Shown piece after piece: positions 33,894 through 41,395 of a stretch of 56,870 nt of DNA. The stretch spans positions 1 to 56,870 of the forward strand of contig JANYKT010000201.1 of NCBI GenBank assembly GCA_025358085.1, in the 5' to 3' direction. A model generated the notes under the pieces. The model worked only from the letters and a program-made list of their open reading frames with translations, made no database searches and was not told the origin of the DNA. A program made the translations under genes and the position numbers. Each line of letters starts with the position of its first letter. Position 1 is the first letter of the stretch. Origin of the DNA: Deltaproteobacteria bacterium. Its GTDB lineage: Bacteria; Myxococcota; Myxococcia; Myxococcales; 40CM-4-68-19.

Positions 33894-35347
33894 GCCGCCT
33901 CCGCCCTCTTCAAGCGCTTCGCTTCCCACAGCTGGACGGGCGCTGACTTGCCCTTCAACTTCACCGGCTCGCGCGCCGAGGTCTCGATCCACTCCGCCAC
34001 TTTCTCGTAGACGCTCTCGGAGATCAGCACCTCGCCGGCCCGCGCTTGCGATTCCAGACGTTGCGCCAGGTTCACCGCGTCGCCGATCACCGTGTACTCG
34101 AGCCGCCGCGCGGCGCCCAGATTGCCCGCCACCGCCTCGCCGCTGTTGATACCGATGCCGAATCCGACCTGGGTCAGCTGGCGACGCGCCCGGTCGGCCG
34201 AGAGCCGCGCACCATGCTCTTGAATCTCGAGCGCGCAGGTCACCGCCGCACGCTCGGGTTGCTCGACACTGCGAGGGGCGCCCCAGAGGCACATCGCCGC
34301 GTCGCCGATGAACTTGTTCACCGTCCCTCCATTCGCCACCACCCGGTCCACCACCACCGAGAAATACTCGTTGAGCAGCTCCAGGACCTCGGTCGGACGC
34401 AGGTGCTCGCTCACCTGGGTGAAGCCGCGCACGTCGAGGAAGAGCACGGTCACGCGGCGCAGTTCGCCCGTCAATGCCAGGTCGTCATGCTCCTCGAGGA
34501 TGCGGTCGGCGACATCGCCAGAGACATAGCGGCCCAGCGTGCCGCGCAAACGTTCGCGCTCCTTGAGCCCCACCGCCATGTGGTTGAAAGCGCGCGCCAG
34601 ATCGCCGACCTCGTCGTGCGCTTGCTCCGCGGACGAGATGCGCTGGTTGAAGTCTCCCAGCTCGAGCCGGCCCATCGCCCAGGACAATTCTCCCAGCGGC
34701 CGCGCGATGCGACCTCCCATGGCCAAGGCGCCCAGCACCGCCAGGAGGAGCGTGGCGAGCAAGACGATGCCGTCGCGCCAGAGTTCGCGCCGCAGCTCGG
34801 CGTCGAGCGCCACGGTGGAGATGCCCAACTCGAGCCGGCCGATGGTCCCCCGGTTGCGGTCGAGCACCAGCTTCATCGGCACCGGCCGCACACCGCGCAG
34901 GCGCTTCCCCAAGGCCAGCAGCTCGAGACAGCGGGAGACCTCCGCGACGCACAGCGCGGCCAGCGCCGGCGAGAAGTTCTGCAGCAGTTGCCCGTTCACC
35001 GCGGAGGCTTTCTCGTCGAGCTTGCCGGCCGCATCCCAGACCAGCGCATAAACGATCGGCACGCCGTGCGGCGAGTTCACCACCATGTCCTGGATGCGGC
35101 TGGCGTTGAGCCGGACCTCGTCCATGCGGACCTCCAGGCTGAGCGGAACGGCGGTGGAGATGAGGTCTGTCGCCAGCCGGTCCTGCGCGGCGACTTTTTG
35201 TTTCCAGGGGACGATCACGGTGGAAACAGCGACCGCGCCCACCGCGACCGCGACCAGGGCGGCCGCGAAGGCGGCGATCTTCAAACGAAGCGGAAAGCGG
35301 CGGCGCTGCACGTCTGGACAATCGACGCAAGCCTTGGGGCGTGGCAA
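33890..35347 (-). CDS. Class III adenylate cyclase with periplasmic sensor and HAMP
   Basis: A 485-residue protein: transmembrane helix at about residues 22-45, a periplasmic sensor loop of about 150 residues, a second helix at about 195-215, a HAMP domain (RIARPLGELSWAMGRLELGD) and a C-terminal cyclase domain. Both metal-binding Asp residues are present (FLDVRGFTQ and KFIGDAAMCLWG), as are YTVIGDAVNLAQRLE with the substrate Asp and transition-state Asn/Arg. It should be an active cAMP-forming enzyme. The TTG start at 35347 overlaps the start of the divergent gene; GTG 35311 is a reasonable alternative. Confidence 0.9.
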   Translation of the reverse strand: MPRPKACVDCPDVQRRRFPLRLKIAAFAAALVAVAVGAVAVSTVIVPWKQKVAAQDRLATDLISTAVPLSLEVRMDEVRLNASRIQDMVVNSPHGVPIVYALVWDAAGKLDEKASAVNGQLLQNFSPALAALCVAEVSRCLELLALGKRLRGVRPVPMKLVLDRNRGTIGRLELGISTVALDAELRRELWRDGIVLLATLLLAVLGALAMGGRIARPLGELSWAMGRLELGDFNQRISSAEQAHDEVGDLARAFNHMAVGLKERERLRGTLGRYVSGDVADRILEEHDDLALTGELRRVTVLFLDVRGFTQVSEHLRPTEVLELLNEYFSVVVDRVVANGGTVNKFIGDAAMCLWGAPRSVEQPERAAVTCALEIQEHGARLSADRARRQLTQVGFGIGINSGEAVAGNLGAARRLEYTVIGDAVNLAQRLESQARAGEVLISESVYEKVAEWIETSAREPVKLKGKSAPVQLWEAKRLKRAEAA

Positions 35348-36843
35348 GAAAATTGGCGCGAGCGCGGTTGACTTTCGACGGTGCTTTTTCCAAGGTGCGC
35401 ACCCTCGTGGCCACCCGGGAAAGCAGCAGCGACTTGATCGAACTCGTGCGCGAGCTGTGCCGGCGCGCGGCGCGGCCGGTCGGCGACGTTGAGATCCGAG
35501 GGGCGTTGGCCCTCACGTCCGCGCGCGACGAGACCGCGTTGCGGAAGCTTGCAAAGCTTGCCGCGACCAGGCCCCCTGCCCTGCCACTTGGGCCCTTTGC
35601 CTGGCTGGACGTCGCGCGAGGCATCGATCCTGCGGTCGCCGCGGCGCGCGAGATGGGCGGCTATTACGCGCTTCTGGCGGAGCGGGATGCGCTGGCGGCA
35701 CTGCTCCAGGCGCGCGAGCCCGCACCGGCCGCACTGCTCCCGGCGCGCGAGCCAACACCGGCCGCGCCGCCTGGCAAGGGTGGCGCGGGGCCCGAGCGCC
35801 GCGAGGCGGTGCTGGTCCAGCCCAAGCCCGCAGTCCCGGTGCCATCGCCCGCCGTCGGGAAGCCGCGTCCGCCCGGTGCATCGTCCCGCGCGGCACCGGT
35901 CGCAAGCGCGAAGACCCAGCGCGCCGCGAAGTCCCGCGCCCCCAAACAGGAAGACGACAAGGTTGAAACTCCAGCCGCCCGGAAGCGTCGCCAGGAACTG
36001 CTCAAACCGGAGCCGGTCGCAGCACCTCCCGTTCCGCGAGCCCAGCAGGAAGCGCGCGCCCAGCACCTTCTCGGCCTCTTCGCCTATCACCGCGACGCGC
36101 CGCTGGTCGCACGCGCTCTCGGTCTGGGAATGGCTGAACTGGAGCGCGAACTCGACTCGCTCAAGCTGCGCCGCAAGGCTTTCCGGCTGGTCCGGGGGAT
36201 CGACTCCGATCTGCCGGCCGCCACGGCCATCGCCGGAGCTAGCAGCGGGCCGTCCGTGCGCCGCCGCGCCAGGCCCGCAGCCGGCGCGGCAAAGCCGGCC
36301 TCGACAGAGTCGGCACCTGTGCTGCTGAAAGCCGCGCTCAAGGCGGTCGGGCCGCGACGCTCCGCCTTGGCCGCGCGGCTTGAGCTTTCCGTCCCGGACC
36401 TGCTCGCTCGCCTCCGCGACGACGGGCTGGAGCGCGACTTTGCCGACGCCGAACGCAACCTTCTCCGCGACCTGTATGTGCACAACCGCGGTTCCACCAA
36501 GGGCGTAGCGAAAGAGCTCGGCGCCAGCGAGAGCGAGCTGCGGGCGCTGATCGCCGAACGCTCTCTCGCGCGCGAGATCGAAGGTCTTCGCGAACGCTAC
36601 CGTCGCCAGGCGCGACAGGACATCAAGTGGCCGCGCGACCGCATCGAGCAGGTTCTGCGCGAGCGCGTTTATCTCGAGGACCTGGGCGTCTGGGAAGAGC
36701 TGCACCGCGAGGTTGACGTTCGCGCGAAGCTGCTCTGGAAAGACGTGCGCAAGAAGCCCGACGGCCTTGAATTGCTGCAGAAGACGTTGCGCATCACACC
36801 CGCCGATGCGCGCGAGCTGCGTCGCATGCTGGATCTGCGTTAG
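35341..36843 (+). CDS. Putative DNA-binding protein with Fis-like HTH, unknown function
   Basis: A 500-residue soluble protein from the GTG at 35341. It has a helical N-terminal domain (about 1-115), a disordered Pro/Ala/Lys linker (115-235), a helical region (235-300), a second linker, and a C-terminal half with a helix-turn-helix-like segment (NRGSTKGVAKELGASESELR, about 383-402) followed by long basic helices. The HTH is similar to Fis-type domains that recognise DNA. No enzymatic motif is seen. Large multi-domain proteins of this kind are common in myxobacteria, but I cannot name the family with confidence. It is divergent from the cyclase operon, with overlapping start regions. Confidence 0.75.
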   Translation: MARKLARARLTFDGAFSKVRTLVATRESSSDLIELVRELCRRAARPVGDVEIRGALALTSARDETALRKLAKLAATRPPALPLGPFAWLDVARGIDPAVAAAREMGGYYALLAERDALAALLQAREPAPAALLPAREPTPAAPPGKGGAGPERREAVLVQPKPAVPVPSPAVGKPRPPGASSRAAPVASAKTQRAAKSRAPKQEDDKVETPAARKRRQELLKPEPVAAPPVPRAQQEARAQHLLGLFAYHRDAPLVARALGLGMAELERELDSLKLRRKAFRLVRGIDSDLPAATAIAGASSGPSVRRRARPAAGAAKPASTESAPVLLKAALKAVGPRRSALAARLELSVPDLLARLRDDGLERDFADAERNLLRDLYVHNRGSTKGVAKELGASESELRALIAERSLAREIEGLRERYRRQARQDIKWPRDRIEQVLRERVYLEDLGVWEELHREVDVRAKLLWKDVRKKPDGLELLQKTLRITPADARELRRMLDLR

Positions 36844-36854
36844 AATCGAGGCCA

Positions 36855-37181
36855 ATGCCGATCTACGAATTCGTCTGTGAAAAGTGTGGAAGGCTGGTGG
36901 AGCGCCTGCAGAAGGTGACCGACCCGCCGCCCGATGGCTGCCCCGAATGCGGCGGCAAGATGGCCAAGATCATGAGCCGCAACTCGTTCCAGCTGAAGGG
37001 CGGGGGCTGGTACAAGGACCTCTACAGCTCGAGCAAGGGCGGCGGCGGGAACTCGACCTCCGGCACCGGCGCTCCCGCCAGCGACGCTGGCGCGGCCACG
37101 ACGCCCTCGCCTTCGACTGGCGGCACGGCCCCCGCGAGCGCCCCTGCCCCAACCGCCGCGCCAACCACCAAGAAGGATTAG
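36855..37181 (+). CDS. FmdB-type zinc-ribbon protein
   Basis: A 108-residue protein with the FmdB family N-terminus MPIYEFVCEKCGRLVERL and the second cysteine pair in GCPECGGKMAKIMS, together forming a zinc ribbon (CxxC...CxxC). FQLKGGGWYKDLY is also a family hallmark. The C-terminal 50 residues are Gly/Ser/Thr/Ala/Pro-rich. The family is called putative regulatory; its function is not settled. It starts 11 bp after the upstream gene, so the two are probably cotranscribed. Confidence 0.9.
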   Translation: MPIYEFVCEKCGRLVERLQKVTDPPPDGCPECGGKMAKIMSRNSFQLKGGGWYKDLYSSSKGGGGNSTSGTGAPASDAGAATTPSPSTGGTAPASAPAPTAAPTTKKD

Positions 37182-37189
37182 GGTTCGGA

Positions 37190-37936
37190 TCAGGTCAGCA
37201 GTGGCTGCTCGTTCACGTCCGATTCGTTACGCAGCAGCGTGGAAAGCCGCAGCGCGCGCTCGACCGCGAGTCCTTTGCGGTCATGTTTCAGGAATGCGTA
37301 GACGTCGACCCCTCTCCGGGTGAGCATCGCCAGCCGCTCGGCCCATTCGGCCCACGCGTCGGCGCGATCGTCCTCGCGGCGGATGCGCACGTACGCGAAG
37401 TCAGCCGTCAGCTCGAGTCGCGGAGCGCCTTCCCCGTTGTCCGTCAGCACCAGCGCGGCGTTGTGCGCCGACAGCACGCGTAGGGTTGCGTCCTCCTGCC
37501 ACGACGGATGAAGAAATTCGAAGGCAAGCCGAACGCCGCGCGGCGCTGCGCGAAGGAAGTCGCCCAGCGCCGGCCGGTCAGCTGGGAAATCGGCAGGAAG
37601 CTGAACCAGAATCGGGCCCAGGTGTTCGCCCAGCTGCTCAGCAGCTTCGATAAAGGTTCCGAGCGCTCGCCCCGCGCTTCTGGAGCCGCGCAGCTCGGCG
37701 GTGATGCGGGTCGGCAGCTTGAGCGCGAACTGGAAACCGGCCGGGACAGCCGCAGCCCACGCAGTGAACTGCTCGGCAGTCGGCATCCGGCTCGTGGTCG
37801 CGGCGATCTCTACGGTCGAAAGGTGATTCGCGTAGTACGGCAGCAGATCCGCCGGCGCCGTGCCATGCGGATAAACGGAGCCGATCCAATCTCGATAGGC
37901 ATAGCCGCTCGTCCCCACGCGCGCCTCGGCAAGCAT
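37190..37936 (-). CDS. DUF72 family protein
   Basis: A 248-residue TIM-barrel-like DUF72 (YecE) protein from the ATG at 37936; the longer frame adds a non-conserved stretch. Signature segments are VGTSGYAYRDWIGSVYP at the N-terminus, FALKLPTRIT and GPILVQLPADF, and VYAFLKHDRKG near the C-terminus. The usual conserved glutamate/asparagine after the first strand is partly replaced (VEIAATTSRMPT instead of VEINSTFYR). Biochemical role is unknown. It converges with the FmdB gene. Confidence 0.87.
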   Translation of the reverse strand: MLAEARVGTSGYAYRDWIGSVYPHGTAPADLLPYYANHLSTVEIAATTSRMPTAEQFTAWAAAVPAGFQFALKLPTRITAELRGSRSAGRALGTFIEAAEQLGEHLGPILVQLPADFPADRPALGDFLRAAPRGVRLAFEFLHPSWQEDATLRVLSAHNAALVLTDNGEGAPRLELTADFAYVRIRREDDRADAWAEWAERLAMLTRRGVDVYAFLKHDRKGLAVERALRLSTLLRNESDVNEQPLLT

Positions 37937-38088
37937 GCCGTGAAGGTAGGCACGCCCGGCCGTGGAGGCGGCAAGAGCGGTAGTTCTCGCGGTGGCTGAC
38001 CTGCGGTCGATCCATTGACCTGCGGCTGCTTGGCTGCTCACCAGCCGCACGACCACCTGCAACGCTTGCCAGCTCCTGGACTCCGGAG

Positions 38089-38262
38089 TTACGCGCCTGC
38101 GGCAGGCGATGCGGGGGCGGCTGGCTTCCGGCTCGCGGCGGGCTTCTTCGGCGCCTTGGTGCCGACGGCCTTCGCGGCTTCCTTCTGCCGCTTCATGCGC
38201 TGCTTGTGCTGCTTGCGCCGCCTCATGACAAGACGGACGTGCTTGCTCTTCGAACGCGCCAT
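38089..38262 (-). CDS. Very basic 57-residue protein
   Basis: An ATG at 38262 opens a 57-codon frame ending TAA at 38089. The first 32 residues are almost entirely basic and helical (MARSKSKHVRLVMRRRKQ then HKQRMKRQKEAAKA). The rest is a Lys/Pro/Ala tail (TKAPKKPAASRKPAAPASPA), like the tails of histone-H1-like proteins and some ribosomal proteins. The clean start, composition and position as the only frame in its gap support a real gene. It is probably a nucleic-acid-binding protein; no family name is recognised. Confidence 0.65.
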   Translation of the reverse strand: MARSKSKHVRLVMRRRKQHKQRMKRQKEAAKAVGTKAPKKPAASRKPAAPASPAAGA

Positions 38263-38331
38263 GCTGGCTCCATTTTCTCGATGGTTACAAAACGAAAGGC
38301 GGCGCAGTCTAGTCGAACACTTGGCGCGCGT

Positions 38332-39660
38332 CTACGCGGTTCCGCCCGTTTCCGGTGGTTTTATCGCCGGCAGCGGGATGGCCTTCATGCCCTCAGCGCT
38401 CCGCACCGCGCTGGGTGCAGCCACCCCGACAGTCGGCGCCTCCGACTCATGCTCCGTCTTGGCGACCGGCGGGGGCGCGGCCGGCTTCGGCGTCTTCGGC
38501 CGCAACTTCCAGCGGTCGAGGATCTCCTTCACTTCCTGCAGCGGCAGCGCAGGCGCGAAGTTCCCATTCACTCCCTCCATCTCGCGCGCCATGCAGAGCG
38601 AGTTGAGGATGGCCTCCTCTGTCGCCTCGATGGCGGCCTCGTAGACCGGATTGAGCCGCTGATCGAGCAGCATCTTCATGTGATAAATCATCTTCTGCGT
38701 CGTGCGCGGCACCTTGTTGGCAGTCGAGAAGGCGAGGATGATTTCGCCTGAGCCGTGCGCCGCGATGCTCCCGGCCCGGCCGATGCCCAGCGCCACGCGC
38801 TTCGACACCCGTCCCAATTGGTGGCTCGAGAGCGGCGCGTCGGTGGCGACCACCGCGATGATGCTGCCATATGAAGACTGCCGTTTATGGAAATCCAGGT
38901 AACGAGGCTCGAGCAGCGGCCCAATGGGAAACCCGGCGATGCGCAGGTCGCGCATATGACCAAAGTTATTCATCACCAGCACGCCCACCGTGTAGCCGCC
39001 CAGCGCGGGCGCGAGCTTGCGGCTCGAGGTGCCGATGCCGGCCTTGAAGTCGCAGCAGATCATCCCGGTTCCGCCGCCGACCGATCCTTCGGCCACCGGC
39101 CCGGACGACGCGGTGCTCATGGCCTCGGTGACATTCTCCGCCAGGACATGCCGGCCGGCGACATCGTTCAGCCACGAGTCGTCACATTCGCCCACCAGCG
39201 GAATCAGCACGTCGTGCTCGTCGCCGATGCCCGGATATTGATTCACCATCCATTGCACGGCAGCGTCCGAGACCTGTCCGACCGACAACGTATTGGTCAG
39301 GAAGATGGGAGTCTCGACCAGGCCCCACTCCATCAACTGGGTCATCCCCGAGACTTCGCCCGCGCCATTGAGCACGAAGCCACCGCCCACTACGCGTTGC
39401 TCGAAGATGTTCTTTTCATTGGGCAGGATCGCAGTCACGCCGGTGCGAACCGGCCCCTTCCCGCGCCGCAGCGGGCCCGCGCCGCGAATGATTGTCGAGT
39501 GACCGACCTGCACTCCCTCGACGTCGGTGATGGCGTTCCAGCGACCCGGCTTGAAGCGGCCAAGCTGCACGCCCAACTCGCGGGCACGAAAGCGCTTCTC
39601 CGCTGGCGGATGAATTTGGTCCTGTTTCTTCACGACAGGATGTTTATCAAATCGCTTCAT
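38332..39660 (-). CDS. P1 family aminopeptidase (DmpA/BapA-like)
   Basis: A 442-residue Ntn-hydrolase of peptidase family P1. Starting from the ATG at 39660 gives the family core from residue 25 (RELGVQLGRFKPGRWNAITD). EGSVGGGTGMICCDFKAGIG is the conserved substrate-binding segment. The self-cleavage site is readable as SYG|SIIAVVATDAPL, making Ser266 the predicted nucleophile and N-terminus of the beta subunit. The C-terminal 60 residues are a Pro/Ala-rich extension beyond family length. The enzymes release N-terminal beta- or D-residues from short peptides; the specific substrate is open. Confidence 0.9.
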   Translation of the reverse strand: MKRFDKHPVVKKQDQIHPPAEKRFRARELGVQLGRFKPGRWNAITDVEGVQVGHSTIIRGAGPLRRGKGPVRTGVTAILPNEKNIFEQRVVGGGFVLNGAGEVSGMTQLMEWGLVETPIFLTNTLSVGQVSDAAVQWMVNQYPGIGDEHDVLIPLVGECDDSWLNDVAGRHVLAENVTEAMSTASSGPVAEGSVGGGTGMICCDFKAGIGTSSRKLAPALGGYTVGVLVMNNFGHMRDLRIAGFPIGPLLEPRYLDFHKRQSSYGSIIAVVATDAPLSSHQLGRVSKRVALGIGRAGSIAAHGSGEIILAFSTANKVPRTTQKMIYHMKMLLDQRLNPVYEAAIEATEEAILNSLCMAREMEGVNGNFAPALPLQEVKEILDRWKLRPKTPKPAAPPPVAKTEHESEAPTVGVAAPSAVRSAEGMKAIPLPAIKPPETGGTA

Positions 39661-39701
39661 GCCCCGCCTCCCGGAAGGCCCCCTCCCTGAGCCGGTTTGT
39701 T

Positions 39702-39725
39702 GACCCTCAACCTTACTAGAGGGTC
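39702..39725. promoter_or_regulatory. Inverted repeat in a divergent promoter gap
   Basis: GACCCTC (39702-39708) and GAGGGTC (39719-39725) are exact inverted copies with a 10-nt centre. They sit in the 77-bp gap between the P1 peptidase gene and the divergent membrane-protein gene, 12 bp before the latter's ATG. The layout fits a regulator binding site; a MerR-family gene lies two genes away, so a link is conceivable. Confidence 0.4.
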
Positions 39726-39737
39726 CATGGTGCGAGA

Positions 39738-40169
39738 ATGACTCCTCCCCGCTACCTTCAACTCGTCCGCGCCAGCGCCCTTTACGACCTCCTCGTCTCC
39801 GCGCCCTTCGCCACGCCCTGGACCGCCTCGCTCGTCCTCTCCGCGCTCGCACAGCTGCACCTGGCGCTCGGCCTCGCGGGGCCCGCGATGCCCGCCTTTG
39901 CGCCGTTTCATCTTCTCTTCGTCGCCTTCTTCGGCACCGTGGTGACGATGTGGGCGCTGCTCCGGTTGATCTGGCCCCGGCGCGAGCAAGGCCTCATCGA
40001 CGGAGCAGGCCGGCTCGCCTTTTCGGCCTGGCAGGCCTGGGCACTTTTTCGAGGGGCAAGCCCGCTCCTCTGGGGCTTCCTGCTCGTCGAGCTCGCCTTC
40101 GGCGCAACGCAGCTCCTTGGCCTGCGCCGCACGCGGACCGATGCCCTCGCCGCTGCGGCTATTGCATGA
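39738..40169 (+). CDS. Four-helix membrane protein of unknown function
   Basis: A 143-residue hydrophobic protein with four predicted transmembrane helices (about residues 25-45, 55-80, 95-110 and 112-128) and few charged loops (RLIWPRREQG). No family is recognised. It ends 7 bp before the MerR regulator start, so the two genes are probably transcribed together from the divergent gap. Confidence 0.7.
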   Translation: MTPPRYLQLVRASALYDLLVSAPFATPWTASLVLSALAQLHLALGLAGPAMPAFAPFHLLFVAFFGTVVTMWALLRLIWPRREQGLIDGAGRLAFSAWQAWALFRGASPLLWGFLLVELAFGATQLLGLRRTRTDALAAAAIA

Positions 40170-40176
40170 TGTGCCC

Positions 40177-40557
40177 ATGCGCATCGGCGAGGTTGCGTCC
40201 CAGGCGAGGGTCCGCGTAGTCACGCTCCGCTTCTACGAGGCCGAGGGCCTCTTGCCCGCAGTGCGACGTACCGCGAACAACTACCGCGCCTTCTCGCCTG
40301 AGACCGTCACCCGCGTCCGCTTCATCCGCCGCGCGCAGGAGCTTGGCTTCACGCTCGCAGAGATTCGGGGCTTCCTTCGTGCGTCGGACACGCGCGCGCC
40401 GGCGAACGCCAAGGTCGCCTCCGCGGCCTTGGTAAAGCTGGCCGAACTGGGGCGGCGCATCGACGACCTGCGCCGCATGCAGCGCGCGATCCGGCGCGTG
40501 CTCGCGAAGGGCGTCCAGGACGGACCCTGCCCCATCCTCCAGTCCCTCGGCGGATGA
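40177..40557 (+). CDS. MerR-family transcriptional regulator
   Basis: A 126-residue protein from the ATG at 40177. The N-terminal winged helix MRIGEVASQARVRVVTLRFY and NNYRAFSPETVTRVRFIRRA is diagnostic, followed by the dimerisation coiled coil (LVKLAELGRRIDDLRRMQRA). The C-terminal effector loop keeps only one cysteine (DGPCPILQSL), where metal-sensing CueR/ZntR types have two or more, so the inducer may not be a soft metal. Confidence 0.9.
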   Translation: MRIGEVASQARVRVVTLRFYEAEGLLPAVRRTANNYRAFSPETVTRVRFIRRAQELGFTLAEIRGFLRASDTRAPANAKVASAALVKLAELGRRIDDLRRMQRAIRRVLAKGVQDGPCPILQSLGG

Positions 40558-40761
40558 AGCGATCACCCTCGACGTGGGCAAGCCGTTCGGCCAGGGCGTG
40601 GCCTGCATGGCCGCCGTAGCACGATCGCGGGCAGGTCTCTTATGCTTGCCCCCATCAACGCCGGGACGTCGCCAGGTTTCCAGAACCGCGCCAATCCTCC
40701 GATGGGCACCAGCTCGACATCCACTCTTCATACGGTTGCTCGCAGCGGGATAAAGACGTGG

Positions 40762-40786
40762 CACACAATAATAAGTGTGTTACAAT
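40762..40786 (+). promoter_or_regulatory. Putative promoter/operator of the brnT-brnA locus
   Basis: An AT-rich spot with CACAC and GTGTG in inverted orientation (8-nt centre, 40762-40779) runs directly into a TACAAT -10-like hexamer (40781-40786), 7 nt before the first brnT codon. Autoregulatory dyads overlapping the promoter are usual for BrnTA-type loci. The rest of the gap 40558-40761 shows nothing recognisable. Confidence 0.45.
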
Positions 40787-40792
40787 TATCGC

Positions 40793-40985
40793 GTGCAGTT
40801 CATCTGGGATGCGAGAGGCCGCCTCCAACGTCACGAAGCATGGCGTTTCGTTTGAAGAAGCCGCAACTGTTCAAGCCGATCCACTCGCGCTCGTAGCGGA
40901 AGACGCCAACTACACCGAGGGCGACGAGGACACGATCCGCATCATCGGCGCGCGCCGCGACGTCGCACGAGAGGAGGCACTATGA
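40793..40985 (+). pseudogene. brnT: BrnT-like toxin remnant, frameshifted and internally deleted
   Basis: From GTG 40793 the frame reads VQFIWDA, the normal BrnT start. The continuation (EAASNVTKHGVSFEEA, then DPLALVAEDANY and TIRIIGARRD) is in another frame beginning near 40815. Spacing to the family pattern WDxxKAxxN fits loss of 2 nt at about 40814. The central strands expected between DPLALVxED and IRIISAR (roughly 25 residues, the RNase core) are also missing. The gene thus carries two independent lesions and should not make active toxin. Its stop overlaps the antitoxin ATG (ATGA). Confidence 0.65.
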
Positions 40986-41284
40986 AGAAGGCTCCTAACC
41001 GCGAGGTAGAACCCTCGCTTGCCTCTCTCCGCAAGATCCCCGAGGTAGACCTCAAGACCGCCAAGATCCACCGCAACCCCTTCGCCGAACGCATCGCTGC
41101 CGAGGGTATCGTCCACGTCAAGCGAGGCAGGCCGAAGAAGGGCCAGGAGACCGGGCCCACCCTGCCGCGTTCGATTCGCTTCTCCGGCCCCGTCTGGAAG
41201 CGCCTCGAGAAGCACGCCAAGGCAAAGGGCTTGACGTTGCATGCCGCCCTGCGCGCGGCGGTGCTGGGCTGGGTGAGCCGCTGA
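40982..41284 (+). CDS. brnA: BrnA-like antitoxin (ribbon-helix-helix)
   Basis: A 100-residue protein with KIPEVDLKTAKIHRNPFAE and the GRPKKGQ segment typical of BrnA-type antitoxins, then a CopG/ribbon-helix-helix-like C-terminus (LPRSIRFSGPVWKRLEKHAK). Its frame is intact and overlaps the toxin remnant by 4 nt. It could still bind its own operator or act as a solitary regulator. Confidence 0.75.
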   Translation: MKKAPNREVEPSLASLRKIPEVDLKTAKIHRNPFAERIAAEGIVHVKRGRPKKGQETGPTLPRSIRFSGPVWKRLEKHAKAKGLTLHAALRAAVLGWVSR

Positions 41285-41395
41285 CTCAAACGCTCACCGC
41301 ATGACCGTTTGGCTCTGGCCACGAACCGCAGCTTAGGCGCCCGAGCTTCTGCAGGCGCTGGAAGAGCGCGCCGCCACGTATCGGCACGGTCGGCT

